A stretch of 64,000 nt of DNA from JACMQW01 sp964536965 (GCA_964536965.1 CAZIAL010000010.1:28811-92810), one strand, 5' to 3'. Numbered from the stretch's first letter, positions 16,855 through 25,856 are shown. Program-made: numbers and translations. Notes: generated from the sequence alone by a model not told the origin.

Positions 16855-17307
16855 ATGAACAGAGTTCGAATCAGCGCCGCCCTTTTCGTTTCCGTCGCGA
16901 TGAGCATGGGAGCGCTCGCGGCTCGGCCGACTCCCCTCCTCGAGGTCAAAGTCGGCGATCGAACCGTGCTTCGCAAAGCCGCCATCGAATCCGCGAAGCT
17001 CGTGGAGGAAAAACAGTCGCAGGCGTGGAACATCGTTCTGCAGTTCGCTCCGAGCAGCACGAAGGAATTCCATCGCGTGACCAAGATGAACTTGGGCAAG
17101 CCGCTGCAAGTTCGGGTCGAAGGAAAACTCGCCGTCTCGGCGCTCGTCCAGAGCCCGAACGTCGGCGGACGGATTTTTTTGCCGGGACGTTATACGAAGC
17201 CGGAGGCGGAACGGATCGCGGCTCTCCTCATCTCTTCCGGTTCACGGAAGAAAACACCCGCGAAAAAGAAACCTCAGTCGACGAGTTCGATTTCGACCGG
17301 ACAGTGA
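16855..17307 (+). CDS. Periplasmic protein resembling the SecDF P1-head subdomain
   Basis: A 150-aa exported protein with a signal peptide (MNRVRISAALFVSVAMSMGALA). The central part reads FHRVTKMNLGKPLQVRVEGK, then SALVQSPNVGGRIFLPG and TKPEAERIAALL. It follows the pattern of the SecD/SecF P1 head (xNLGKxxAIVLDGKVxSAPxIxxPIxGGxxxxxGxFTxEEAxxLAxxL). The SecD transmembrane part is absent, so this would be a free-standing periplasmic version. The tail is Lys/Pro/Ser-rich. It starts 3 nt after the M1 peptidase stop, so it is co-transcribed, and it overlaps the convergent xth gene by 34 nt. The domain assignment is by eye. Confidence 0.6.
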   Translation: MNRVRISAALFVSVAMSMGALAARPTPLLEVKVGDRTVLRKAAIESAKLVEEKQSQAWNIVLQFAPSSTKEFHRVTKMNLGKPLQVRVEGKLAVSALVQSPNVGGRIFLPGRYTKPEAERIAALLISSGSRKKTPAKKKPQSTSSISTGQ

Positions 17308-18050
17308 TCCGAGCCTAAAATCGCCGGCTGGATCCGCACGGCGCGGACCTGCTCGATCAGTCCCGCATCGACGCAGTGGTAGTCGAGTCGCCATCCCACG
17401 TTCTTTTCCCGGACTCCGGGGCGATAACTCCACCAAGTGTAGTGTCCCGGCCCTTTCTCGAAATGTCGGAAAGCATCGACGAAGCCCGCGGCCAGGAACT
17501 TCGTCATCCAATTGCGTTCCTCGGGGAGGAATCCGGCGTTCTTCAGATTGCTCTTCGGATTCTTCAGATCGATCTCCTGGTGGGCGATATTGTAATCGCC
17601 GCAGAGCACGACGTGCCGGCCGGCGGTGACATATTTCCGGCAAAGCGCCAGCATCGCGTCGCAGAATTCGAGCTTAAAACCGAGGCGAGTGTGTTCGCGC
17701 TGCGAGTTCGGAAAATAGGCGTTGATCACCGCGAGGTCGCGGCCGGGGCGATCGTATTCGGCGATGAGCACGCGTCCTTCCCGGTCGATATGCGGAATTC
17801 CCATCCCGGTGACGATTCGCGACGGCTCCGACCTCGAATAGATCGCCGTACCGCTATAACCGGGCTTTTCGGCCGAGTGCCAGTAGGAGTAGTAGTTCTT
17901 CGGGTTGACCAGGAACGCATCGAGTTGGTCGCGATTCGCTTTCGTTTCCTGGAGGCAGACGACGTCAGCGGAAACTTCCGCAAACCATTTCTCGAAACCC
18001 TTTTGCGCGCAGGCGCGAATTCCGTTCACGTTCCACGTTTGGATTTTCAT
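17274..18050 (-). CDS. xth: Exodeoxyribonuclease III (AP endonuclease)
   Basis: A 258-aa Mg2+-dependent exonuclease/AP endonuclease of the EEP superfamily, acting in base-excision repair. The motifs WNVNGIRACAQKGF, CLQETKA (catalytic Glu), YSRSEPSRI, GDYNIAHQEIDL (Asp-Asn), GWRLDYHCV and the terminal SDHCPVEIEL (Asp-His) are all present. Its start codon lies 1 nt past the stop of the upstream glycosyltransferase gene, so the two are probably co-transcribed. Its last 34 nt overlap the 3' end of the convergent gene at 16855. Confidence 0.95.
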   Translation of the reverse strand: MKIQTWNVNGIRACAQKGFEKWFAEVSADVVCLQETKANRDQLDAFLVNPKNYYSYWHSAEKPGYSGTAIYSRSEPSRIVTGMGIPHIDREGRVLIAEYDRPGRDLAVINAYFPNSQREHTRLGFKLEFCDAMLALCRKYVTAGRHVVLCGDYNIAHQEIDLKNPKSNLKNAGFLPEERNWMTKFLAAGFVDAFRHFEKGPGHYTWWSYRPGVREKNVGWRLDYHCVDAGLIEQVRAVRIQPAILGSDHCPVEIELVD

Positions 18051-18051
18051 C

Positions 18052-19398
18052 TCAGTTCCCGCCTTTCACGTCAGCCTTGCGATTCTTCTCTTCGATCCAT
18101 TTCGAAAAGTATTTCGTCCGTCCCGAGAAATCGGCCCCGAGGATCCGTCCGATCAGATTCTGGCGCCGATGGACGGCGAGCCGGTCGGGCGACTCCAGCA
18201 GCTCGTCGATTCGCGCGAGGAACTTTCCGCGGTTCGTACGCTCGCCATAGAGCGTGGCCAGCGCCTCTCGACCCGCGAAGCGAAGCCCATCCGCGCTCTC
18301 GGCGTCGAGATAGGCGCCGGCGGCGGCGTCGGCGAACTCCCCTTCGGTCCGGGCGACCAAGCCCGCGAAGCTGGCCGGCGCATCCGCTTCGACCATCCCT
18401 TCCGCCCCGATGGGCGTCGTGACCACAGGAATCCCGGCGGCCCATGCATCGCTGATCTTTCCCTTGATTCCCGCGCCGAACCGAAGCGGCGCGAGCAATA
18501 CGCGGTAGTCGCGCAGAGTGGGAATCGATTCCGGGGTCGGACCGAAGACCCGGATGCGGTCCTTCGGAGAATCCAACGCCATGATTTCCTTCGGAGCATA
18601 GGCACCGTATAGATGGAGTTCCGCTTCCCGCTCTCCGTGGCGAGAAAGCTCTTCGCGAATCCGCGGCCAAAGGACTTTCGCCGACCAAAACGCCGCATCC
18701 CGGTTCGGGAGGTGCCGGAAATTTCCGATCGAGACGAAGTGCTTTCGTTCGGCGTGCGGTCGCCAGAGGGTGGAGTCGGGATCGGGATACGCAAAGCCAA
18801 GGCCGAGCAGCAGAGACGGATCCACGCCGAATCCGGTCTGCAAGAGCCTCTCTTCGAAAGTCGAAAGAATCAGCGAAAGATCGGAACGGTAAATCGCGGC
18901 GAGTTCCCGGAGGCAATCCGGAGTATCGATCTCGTCGAGCGAATCGTAGAGCTCTCCGAGCGCCCCTTCGGGAATCGAGGCTCCTTCGCGATGCGAAGGA
19001 TTCGGGGCCGCGACCGCGAGCGCGCGGGCGAGCCGATCGGCGCGAGCGCGGCGAAGGAAATGGAGGTCGATCGTATCGAGGATTCGCAGCGCCTGCGGGG
19101 CCTGCTCGGCGACGCGCCAACCGAACTGTTCTTCGAGCATGAAGCGGTCGAAAACGACGACTTCGGGCGCGAATTCACGCAAACGAAGGTCGAAAGCGGG
19201 ATCGTTCGGCCCGATTTGAAACGTCTCGATTCCCCTGGTTTGGAGAGCCGACGCGAATGCGTTTTGGTCCGACGGGGAAGCAAAAAGAATCCGATCCCCC
19301 CGCGAAAGGAAGTCCTCGAGCAGCGCGACGGTGCGAACGCCCGCCGCGCTCGAAGTCGGTTCGGGAAATACGGGGCCGATGAAGAGGATTTTGCGCAT
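18052..19398 (-). CDS. Glycosyltransferase of the GT4-like (GT-B fold) type
   Basis: A 448-aa protein with the layout of a GT-B glycosyltransferase. The N-terminal half starts KILFIGPVFPEPTSSAAGVRT, a Gly-rich donor/acceptor loop. The C-terminal half has FVSIGNFRHLPNRDA, then LLAPLRFGAGIKGKISDAWAAG...PVVTTPIGAEGM, which is the usual nucleotide-sugar binding region with the conserved Gly-Lys-x-Ser. It probably acts on a cell-envelope glycan or glycoprotein. There is no other polysaccharide gene nearby, so the substrate is unknown. It has no transmembrane segment and is followed immediately by xth. Confidence 0.8.
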   Translation of the reverse strand: MRKILFIGPVFPEPTSSAAGVRTVALLEDFLSRGDRILFASPSDQNAFASALQTRGIETFQIGPNDPAFDLRLREFAPEVVVFDRFMLEEQFGWRVAEQAPQALRILDTIDLHFLRRARADRLARALAVAAPNPSHREGASIPEGALGELYDSLDEIDTPDCLRELAAIYRSDLSLILSTFEERLLQTGFGVDPSLLLGLGFAYPDPDSTLWRPHAERKHFVSIGNFRHLPNRDAAFWSAKVLWPRIREELSRHGEREAELHLYGAYAPKEIMALDSPKDRIRVFGPTPESIPTLRDYRVLLAPLRFGAGIKGKISDAWAAGIPVVTTPIGAEGMVEADAPASFAGLVARTEGEFADAAAGAYLDAESADGLRFAGREALATLYGERTNRGKFLARIDELLESPDRLAVHRRQNLIGRILGADFSGRTKYFSKWIEEKNRKADVKGGN

Positions 19399-19464
19399 GT
19401 TTTTTTTCCGAACCGGGGTCGGTTTCTCTTAGCACGAAGAAAAGACTTCACCTAGACTAGGGGC

Positions 19465-20748
19465 ATGACGCAGACGCTCCAGATCACCGCAACCGTGCTC
19501 TTCGCCGTGGCAATTTTCCATACGTTCGTCGCTTCGAAATTCCAGAAGATGGCCCACCACTCCGAACCAGGTTCGGTCCGCGCGAATCTCTTCCACGTCC
19601 TGGGCGAGGTCGAGGTGGTCTTCGGTTTCTGGGCCGCGGTTTTTATCGCGTTCTTCACGATTCTCGCGGGGTCGGAAGCCGCCATTGCTTACATCGACAG
19701 CGTGGATTTTACCGAAGCCGCGTTCGTTTTCGTCATCATGGCCGTCTCCGCGACCCGCTCGATTCGCGAACTGACCGGATGGGGAATCGAGCTCTTCGCG
19801 AAATGGATCGTACGCGTCGCGCCCCTCCTGAACTCGCACCAGGCGTTTTATCTCGTCACGCTCATTCTGGGCCCGCTTCTCGGAAGCCTGATCACCGAAC
19901 CCGCGGCGATGACGGTCTGCGCGCTGATTCTGAAAGAGCGTTTCTTCGATCTCGCGATCACCGACCGATTCAAATATAAGACTCTGGGCCTTCTCTTCGT
20001 GAATATCTCGATCGGAGGCGTCCTCACCCATTTCGCGGCTCCTCCGGTCGTCATGGTGGCCAAGACCTGGGGGTGGGACACTCCGTTCATGTTTATGCAC
20101 TTCGGGTACCACGCCATCATCGCCGTGTTCCTGAATACCGCGCTCACCGTCTGGCTGCTGCGCAAGGATTTCCACGCCCTTCCTAAAACCACGCTCGTGC
20201 AAGCCCAGCGACCGAAAACTCCGGTCTGGATCACGATCGTGCATCTTCTCTTTCTCTTTCTCGTCGTTTATACGGCCCATCATATCGCCGTGTTTCTCGG
20301 CCTTTTCATGCTCTTTATCGGCGTGATGTCCATTACCGAACCCCATCAGGATAAGATCCAGCTTCGCGAGTCGATGCTCGTCGGATTCTTTCTCGCCGGT
20401 CTCGTCGTCCTCGGGAAACCGCAGTCGTGGTGGCTCGCGCCGATCATCACCTCGCTTGACGAACTTCCGCTTTTTCTGGGCGCGGCGGGACTAACGGCGT
20501 TCACGGACAACGCGGCGCTGACCTTCCTCGGCGCGCAGGTGCCGAACTTATCGGATTCGCTGAAGCACGCGCTCGTCGCGGGCGCGGTCACCGGCGGCGG
20601 TCTCACCGTGATCGCGAACGCTCCGAACCCGGCAGGATACGGCATCTTGAAGGAGCACTTCGGGAAGGAAGGCGTCAGTCCCGCGCGGCTCGCGCTGGCG
20701 GCCCTGCTGCCTACGGCGATTGCGGCGCTTTGCCTTTACCTGCTTTAA
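19465..20748 (+). CDS. Putative Na+/H+ antiporter (integral membrane)
   Basis: A 427-aa polytopic membrane protein with about ten hydrophobic segments. The sequence (LGPLLGSLITEPAAMTV, then LTAFTDNAALTFLGAQVP) follows the putative Na+/H+ antiporter family (Na_H_antiport_3 type, distantly related to NhaD/arsenical pumps). The paired discontinuous-helix signatures SLITEPAAMT and AFTDNAALT with buried Asp/Glu are the likely ion-binding sites. It may exchange Na+ for H+ at the inner membrane. Its 3' end overlaps the convergent dipeptidase gene by 38 nt. The substrate is inferred from the family only. Confidence 0.8.
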   Translation: MTQTLQITATVLFAVAIFHTFVASKFQKMAHHSEPGSVRANLFHVLGEVEVVFGFWAAVFIAFFTILAGSEAAIAYIDSVDFTEAAFVFVIMAVSATRSIRELTGWGIELFAKWIVRVAPLLNSHQAFYLVTLILGPLLGSLITEPAAMTVCALILKERFFDLAITDRFKYKTLGLLFVNISIGGVLTHFAAPPVVMVAKTWGWDTPFMFMHFGYHAIIAVFLNTALTVWLLRKDFHALPKTTLVQAQRPKTPVWITIVHLLFLFLVVYTAHHIAVFLGLFMLFIGVMSITEPHQDKIQLRESMLVGFFLAGLVVLGKPQSWWLAPIITSLDELPLFLGAAGLTAFTDNAALTFLGAQVPNLSDSLKHALVAGAVTGGGLTVIANAPNPAGYGILKEHFGKEGVSPARLALAALLPTAIAALCLYLL

Positions 20749-21997
20749 CGGTCCCGCGAACTTTTTCCCACGCGCGCAGAAACCGCTCGACCGCGAGTTC
20801 CGGATCGGGCTCGGTCTCCACGCCGGCGGCACGGAACGAAGAGAACAGTTTCGGCAGATCGTCACCGCGATAAAATCCGTTTTCGGCGAAGGTCGGGGCT
20901 TCGGAGATCGCGACATCCGGACATCCGCCGCGCAGACCTCGCAGGGGAGCGTTGAAATCGCTTCCGAGCGTCACCGCCGCGGGAGAACCCGCGAGCTCGG
21001 CGGTGCGCCTCCATTCTTCCGCAAAAGCGCGAATTCCGCGGCGGCAATTTGCCGAAAGCCCGCTTGCGACTCCCAACTCTTTGGTCATGTCGTCGGTGGG
21101 GATCAGTCCGACAATGCCGCCGGTCGCGCGCACACGATCGAGCGTGAAGTTCGGCACGGAACGTTCGTTCTGAGAAATTTCGCGCAGCTTCGTATGGGTC
21201 ACGAGCGAGGGCTGCCCCACGCGATCGAGGACTTCGACGATTTCCCGCTGCGCCCGGTCCGAGGCGTGCGCGAGGTCGATCCAGACGCGGTTTTTGACGA
21301 GTGCTTCGAGCGTCGTTTTTCCGAAGGCGGATAGTCCGTGCGGATTCACATACGCACCGCTGACGGGATCGGTGGACTTCGAGATCCACGCCTGAAGGTT
21401 CTCGAGCGGCGAATTCAGCACTCCCGCCCCCGGCCAGAGCGCGACCCCGCGACCTAAACGATCCGGCGAAAGATGCATGAAAGTCACGATGCGAACTTTC
21501 TTGCGATCGACGAAGAGGGCTCGGTCTTCTTCGGTTTCGAGGACCCCGCCCGCGGTTTCGATGGAAAGGACGAAAACCCGCTTCCCGGCACCAAGCGCGG
21601 TTCTCGCCTCCGAGGGCTCCGAGGCGATCACCCAGCCCGGATTTTCGGCGACAAAACGCTCGGCGCTTTCGATCTGCCGGACCAAGCTTTCACGCACCGC
21701 GCCCAGCGTGAGGATCGGATGGGCGTAAAAAGAGAGAACGATCAGCTTCAAGCCCGATGCGTCGAGCGAGCTCTTCGTAAACTTGGTGGAAAGGCGGCTG
21801 TTCGGCCCCCCCGCGAGCGGTGCTTCGTCAATATCCCCGCGTAAAATCGGACCGACTCCGTCCTTCATCCAGAGATGGGAATGCAGGTCGAGCGAACTCG
21901 CCCGGACCGGAAATGGAGCGGTGAAAAGCAGCGAAATCGGGAGTAAAATCGAAATCCGAGAGAGAGATCGAAAAAATGTCATCTGCGAGGTCCCCAA
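20711..21997 (-). CDS. Membrane dipeptidase (peptidase family M19)
   Basis: A 428-aa exported protein related to renal dipeptidase. The N-terminus is a signal sequence (ISILLPISLLFTAPFPVRA), followed by the metal motif LDLHSHLW (HxH). Further in are LSIETAGG, the Glu/His segment WIDLAHASDRAQREIVEVLD, LVTHTKL and a C-terminal TLGSDFNAP metal-ligand Asp, all typical of M19. It hydrolyses dipeptides in the periplasm or at the membrane. An alternative ATG at 21982 would also keep the signal peptide. The 5' end is divergent from the gene at 22009 and the 3' end overlaps the antiporter gene. Confidence 0.85.
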   Translation of the reverse strand: MGTSQMTFFRSLSRISILLPISLLFTAPFPVRASSLDLHSHLWMKDGVGPILRGDIDEAPLAGGPNSRLSTKFTKSSLDASGLKLIVLSFYAHPILTLGAVRESLVRQIESAERFVAENPGWVIASEPSEARTALGAGKRVFVLSIETAGGVLETEEDRALFVDRKKVRIVTFMHLSPDRLGRGVALWPGAGVLNSPLENLQAWISKSTDPVSGAYVNPHGLSAFGKTTLEALVKNRVWIDLAHASDRAQREIVEVLDRVGQPSLVTHTKLREISQNERSVPNFTLDRVRATGGIVGLIPTDDMTKELGVASGLSANCRRGIRAFAEEWRRTAELAGSPAAVTLGSDFNAPLRGLRGGCPDVAISEAPTFAENGFYRGDDLPKLFSSFRAAGVETEPDPELAVERFLRAWEKVRGTVKAGKGKAPQSP

Positions 21998-22008
21998 GCG
22001 AGAAAGCG

Positions 22009-22881
22009 ATGCCCCAGTCTACGCCAAACTTCGATTTCCCGAAACGGCACCCGCATGAGCTAGTGCTCTTTTTCTACCCTTCGCCAGGCCTCGACTGGAC
22101 GAATCCGAAGGGTCTCACGTTCACGACCGCGAGAAACAAGCTCCTCGGTTTTCCTCGCGGCATCGGCCATGTTTCCGTCCTCGTCCGCAGCCCCGAGCGA
22201 GTCGAACTCACGGGAATGACCCAGACCCATAAAAACGAAGGTCGCGCGGAAGTTCTCTGGCGGGGCTACGGACTCGGAATCCTCCTCCACAACTTCGCCG
22301 GCGAACTCGAAGAGCGCGCGGAACTGGAGCCGGAACTTCTCGAGCGCTCGCGCCGGCCAGGGAAACTCTCATTTCTGCGGGTACTCGTGAACGAGGCGAC
22401 GACGAAACGCCTCTTCGCTTACATCGATGAATACCGCGCGAAAAATTACGGCAGTTATTACGGGATGAAGAATCGCCCTCTCCACGGCGAGGGCAGCGGC
22501 TGCTCCGCGTTCGCGGCGAGCTTTCTCGAAACCGCCGGGATTCTGCACGATGACTTTCGGAAAGAATGGACGCGGACGTTCAACATTCCGAAAGACCTCA
22601 TCGGTGGCCCAGTGACCGGAAAAAAAGTATCGGTGCTGACGATGCTCCGCCGCGCGAAACGCTGGGCGCAGGAGGGGGAACCTCACGAGAAGGGTTTTTT
22701 CTGGGATCCGGACCTGATGCACGGCTGGCTTCTGCGGGCTTACGAGAAAGCGCGACCGACGGGGAGCCATGCCGCGGACTACGGCCAACTCGAAGCCGAT
22801 CAGTGGAATGCCACTCCGGGACTCGTGCTCGACGTCCGTGACATTACGCCGCCTTCCGGAAAAATCTTTCATCACGAATGA
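22009..22881 (+). CDS. Conserved hypothetical protein, possible papain-like fold
   Basis: A 290-aa protein without a signal peptide. An N-terminal His in GIGHVSVLV precedes, by about 130 residues, a Cys in GEGSGCSAFAASFLE. That order (His before Cys) is the one found in permuted papain-like NlpC/P60 relatives such as YiiX, so a hydrolase acting on peptide or lipid-linked amides is possible. This is by-eye inference. I preferred ATG 22009 over ATG 21976 because the upstream one overlaps the start of the divergent dipeptidase gene. No family name can be given with confidence. Confidence 0.6.
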   Translation: MPQSTPNFDFPKRHPHELVLFFYPSPGLDWTNPKGLTFTTARNKLLGFPRGIGHVSVLVRSPERVELTGMTQTHKNEGRAEVLWRGYGLGILLHNFAGELEERAELEPELLERSRRPGKLSFLRVLVNEATTKRLFAYIDEYRAKNYGSYYGMKNRPLHGEGSGCSAFAASFLETAGILHDDFRKEWTRTFNIPKDLIGGPVTGKKVSVLTMLRRAKRWAQEGEPHEKGFFWDPDLMHGWLLRAYEKARPTGSHAADYGQLEADQWNATPGLVLDVRDITPPSGKIFHHE

Positions 22882-23011
22882 GCGGTCGAATAAGCGGTCG
22901 AACATGAATTCGCCCGTCGGTTAGACGGAACTCGCCCGTCAGAACTCCTATATTCGTTCCCACCGAAGCGGACGGGTTCCCTTTTGCGTGCTTTCTCGGT
23001 AGTTTGCGCCC

Positions 23012-24040
23012 ATGAACGCAATCCGTCTCGCTCTCGTCGCCACCCTGCTCGCTCCTTCCGCATTCGCCCACTCGGGAAAGGGCCACCCGAACCATCGCTG
23101 GGATCAGGATGCGCGCGGCTTCCGCAGCTACCAGGAAGTGTTCTCGCTTCCTCAGAATTCGTCGAGCGCGACTCGCGCTCCGGTCGAAAAGATCGACGCC
23201 GCCTATCTCGAAGAATCGCTCCGCATGCTCACCGGCGAGAAGGATGCGACGATGGCGAATCGCAAAGCCGCTGCGGGACGCGCGGCCGCACGCGCTTTCC
23301 TCCGCCAAGAGTTCACGGCGCTCGGCTATACCGTGACCGAAGAAGCTTACTCGAGCGGCTCGAACCTCGTCGCCGAAAAAGCCGGCCGCTCCGGTAAATT
23401 CCTGATCGTCTCCGCGCACTATGATTCGGTCGGTAATGCGGGTGCGGACGACGACGGCACGGGTACGGTCGCCCTCCTCGGAACCGCGAAGCTGCTCGGC
23501 GACCGCGTGCTCGAAAACGGCGTCCGGTTCGTCGCCTTCGACGAAGAAGAGCTCGGCCTGGTCGGCTCGAAGGCTTATGTCCGCGACCTCGGCACGATCG
23601 AGCGCGCTTCCATCATCGGAAATCTCCAGATCGAGATGCTCGGCTACAACTCGAAGAAGGACGGAAAGTTCCATGTGATCTCTTGCGATCGTCCGGATTC
23701 GCAGTTTCTCGTCGATGCGTTCACGACCGTCGTAGCGAACGCGGGCACCGGTCTCCAGATCACCCGCAGCTGCACCGACCGGAGCGACCACGCGAGCTTC
23801 TGGGATGCGAACATTCCGGCCATCGTCATCTCCCAAAACTTCTTCGGTGGCGACGCGAACCCTTGTTATCACCGCGCATGCGATAAAATCGATGGCGTCG
23901 ACTTCCGCTATTTCCAAAATACCGCCGAAGCGGCCGCGAATGTCGTCATCCAGATCGCGACGACCGCCGCTCCGACCACGCCGCCTCGCGCGCCGAGCGA
24001 ACCTCCGCGCCAGAGCCAGTGGCCGAAGTCGGCTCGCTGA
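23012..24040 (+). CDS. M28 family aminopeptidase, secreted
   Basis: A 342-aa exported zinc exopeptidase. The signal peptide is MNAIRLALVATLLAPSAFA. The di-zinc site is complete: SAHYDSVG (His-Asp), GADDDGTGTVALL (bridging Asp), FDEEELGLVGS (catalytic Glu-Glu) and the distal CTDRSDHASFWDANIPAIVI (Asp, His). The chain has a Pro-rich C-terminal tail of about 20 residues. It probably releases amino acids from peptides outside the cytoplasm, like other secreted peptidases in this window. The 130-nt gap before it contains short direct repeats (gcggtcgaa twice, cgcccgtc twice) with no clear function. Confidence 0.92.
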   Translation: MNAIRLALVATLLAPSAFAHSGKGHPNHRWDQDARGFRSYQEVFSLPQNSSSATRAPVEKIDAAYLEESLRMLTGEKDATMANRKAAAGRAAARAFLRQEFTALGYTVTEEAYSSGSNLVAEKAGRSGKFLIVSAHYDSVGNAGADDDGTGTVALLGTAKLLGDRVLENGVRFVAFDEEELGLVGSKAYVRDLGTIERASIIGNLQIEMLGYNSKKDGKFHVISCDRPDSQFLVDAFTTVVANAGTGLQITRSCTDRSDHASFWDANIPAIVISQNFFGGDANPCYHRACDKIDGVDFRYFQNTAEAAANVVIQIATTAAPTTPPRAPSEPPRQSQWPKSAR

Positions 24041-24054
24041 TCGCGCGGCAGTAT

Positions 24055-24084
24055 CGCCAACCCGATTAGCGCCAACCCGATTAG
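24055..24084. repeat. Two tandem copies of a 15-bp unit
   Basis: cgccaacccgattag occurs at 24055-24069 and again immediately at 24070-24084. The second copy supplies the stop codon of the minus-strand gene ending at 24081, so the duplication lies at the junction of two convergent genes. Confidence 0.9.
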
Positions 24085-25037
24085 ACTGAGGGAGTAGCCC
24101 ATTCCCAACCGCGACTGCCGTCGGAAAGCGGCGCGCGCTCGAACTTAAATTTGCCGGGATAAATGATCTCCGCCAGAACCTCGAGCGCTTCGACCGTGCG
24201 CGGACCGGGACGATTCAGATACTGGTTTCCATCCGCGATCGCGACCCTTCCCTCTCGGTACGCGCGAAGTCCGCGGAACTTCGGATTCTCGGTGAGGAGG
24301 CCAATCTCTCGTTTCGTCCGCGCGAGATCGAATCCGCAGGGCGCGACGATGACGACGTCGGGATCCGCGGCGATGAGTTCTTCCATCGTCATTCGCGGCG
24401 AATGTTTTCCGGACGCGCCGAAGAGATTTTCTCCGGCGGCCGCTGCGACGAGTTCGGGCATCCAGTTGCCCGCCGCCATCATCGGCTCGATCCATTCGAT
24501 CATGGCGACCCGAGGCCGGACGCCGCCGTTTTCCTTTTCGATGATCCGGTGTGCGATCCGCGTGATCGCGGAGATGCGTCCCCGGAGTTCCGCGACGAGC
24601 CGATCCCCTTTCGCTTCGAGCTCGAGCGCGCGGGCCACGCGCCGAATATCCTCGTAGATGTCGGCGAGCGCGTTCGGCTGCAGGGACACGATTTTTCCGG
24701 CGAACCCGGTCTGTTCGGCGAGAGCCAGTTCGACGTCCTTCAGGCTGACCGCGCAGACTTCGCACTGGGTTTGGGTGAGAATGACGTCCGGATTCAGCGA
24801 CCGCAGCTTTTCCCGGTCCACCTCATAGATCGAAAGCGCGTCGCGGACGCGGGCCTTCACTTCGCGGTCGATCTGCGCGGACGAGCCTCCGGTCGGAAAG
24901 GACGGGATCGTCACTTGGGGCAGTGTCCGGACGGAAAGCGGAAAGTCGCATTCGTGGGAGCGACCGACGAGGCGAGAAGTCGCGCCCAGGGCGGCGACAA
25001 TTTCGGTGGAGGAAGCGATCAGGGAAAGGACGCGCAA
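24081..25037 (-). CDS. Cobalamin-binding protein, BtuF-like, without signal peptide
   Basis: A 318-aa class III periplasmic-binding fold protein. MRVLSLIASSTEIVAALG, VGRSHECDFP, LNPDVILTQTQCEVCAVS, AGNWMPELVAAAAGENLFG and the C-terminal FDLARTKREI match BtuF-type cobalamin-binding proteins. No signal peptide is visible, and the sequence starts directly with the first beta-strand, as in a subgroup of 'cobalamin-binding proteins' found without an ABC permease. Its location and role are therefore unclear. There is no BtuCD gene in this window. It precedes the small DUF5522 gene's end by 15 nt in the same direction. Confidence 0.75.
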   Translation of the reverse strand: MRVLSLIASSTEIVAALGATSRLVGRSHECDFPLSVRTLPQVTIPSFPTGGSSAQIDREVKARVRDALSIYEVDREKLRSLNPDVILTQTQCEVCAVSLKDVELALAEQTGFAGKIVSLQPNALADIYEDIRRVARALELEAKGDRLVAELRGRISAITRIAHRIIEKENGGVRPRVAMIEWIEPMMAAGNWMPELVAAAAGENLFGASGKHSPRMTMEELIAADPDVVIVAPCGFDLARTKREIGLLTENPKFRGLRAYREGRVAIADGNQYLNRPGPRTVEALEVLAEIIYPGKFKFERAPLSDGSRGWEWATPSV

Positions 25038-25052
25038 CGGAAACCTCCGGAG

Positions 25053-25277
25053 TTAGTCTTGTTTGGTTTTTTTCGGAGAAGGATCTGCCTTCGGCCGCCG
25101 CTCCGCCGGGACGTTCTCATATTCGTAGGGACAGTGACGACAACCCGACCCGCAGCAGACTCCGCGCGCGAGGTGATATTCAGCCGTAAACACCATCAGT
25201 CCCGAAGGATCGAAGTAGTAATGGACCCCTTCGACCAGTTTCGCCGGCAAGCGGTTCGGATTCGTCACCTCTCGCAA
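25053..25277 (-). CDS. DUF5522-type small cysteine-rich protein
   Basis: A 74-aa protein built around VHYYFDPSGLMVFTAEYHLA followed by RGVCCGSGCRHCPYEY, the signature of the DUF5522 family. Four clustered Cys plus His suggest a bound metal ion, but no function is established. It lies 15 nt upstream of the BtuF-like gene on the same strand and is probably co-transcribed with it. The C-terminus is Lys/Pro-rich. Confidence 0.8.
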   Translation of the reverse strand: MREVTNPNRLPAKLVEGVHYYFDPSGLMVFTAEYHLARGVCCGSGCRHCPYEYENVPAERRPKADPSPKKTKQD

Positions 25278-25439
25278 GTCTCAAGGAGCTTCGCGCAAGT
25301 CAAAGCCGACCACGACCCACCGTCAAATTTCTAGGTAGCGGATTGGGACTTTTCGCGGTGGCCCGCAGGTTGCTTCGGAAATTCTAAGAGGCTCGATTTT
25401 ACCCCCCCCCTCCACCCTTGAAGTAAGCGAGAGACCGAA

Positions 25440-25856
25440 ATGAAAACCCGCTTTGATTCCGATTTGAGACACCGTGATTTCCGGGACTACGATTCGTCCG
25501 TCATGTCCTCGCTCACGCTCTTTTTCACGATGGTTCTCGCGATTCTGGCCCTCTTCTTCGCCCGCTCGGCCCACGGGGGCGGCGCCGTCTCCCGCCAGGA
25601 GTTCCTCTCCCAGATCCGAAACGAGGAAGTCCGAGAGTTCGTGGAGTCGAATTTTCGTCTCGCCGACGAGGGTCGGGCGCTTCGCGCCGGGCGGCATCTC
25701 CCGAACGCCGGCGAACGGGTCGCGCCATTTGAAATCGAAGCCTACCCCGCGAATGCGGATCGGCCGGTGATCGTCCGCATCGGCGGACCCGACGCGGCCG
25801 TGGAAGTTCTCGCCTGCGAGGAGAGCACCCATTTCGCCGACTGTAAGTACCGCTAA
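25440..25856 (+). CDS. Membrane-anchored or exported hypothetical protein
   Basis: A 138-aa protein. A charged N-terminal stretch of about 22 residues precedes a hydrophobic segment (SLTLFFTMVLAILALFFARSA), which is a signal anchor or a late signal peptide. The remaining ~90 residues form a small domain (EVREFVESNFRLADEGRALR, VIVRIGGPDAAVEVLACEE) with two Cys near the C-terminus. I do not recognise a family. The ATG at 25504, just before the hydrophobic segment, is an alternative start that would give a conventional signal peptide. The gene stands alone between convergent and co-directional neighbours. Confidence 0.55.
   Translation: MKTRFDSDLRHRDFRDYDSSVMSSLTLFFTMVLAILALFFARSAHGGGAVSRQEFLSQIRNEEVREFVESNFRLADEGRALRAGRHLPNAGERVAPFEIEAYPANADRPVIVRIGGPDAAVEVLACEESTHFADCKYR

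Noticed and set aside
17283..17307. Shared peptide SISTGQ at the end of the protein at 16855 and in the Tex tail (near 28378)
   Set aside because: In the first case the bases are constrained by the overlapping xth gene (HCPVEIELVD on the other strand), so the similarity is probably chance.
25411..25424. A long C-run (about ten C) upstream of the gene at 25440, as another C-rich RNA loop
   Set aside because: No stem flanks it and no promoter or terminator is visible.
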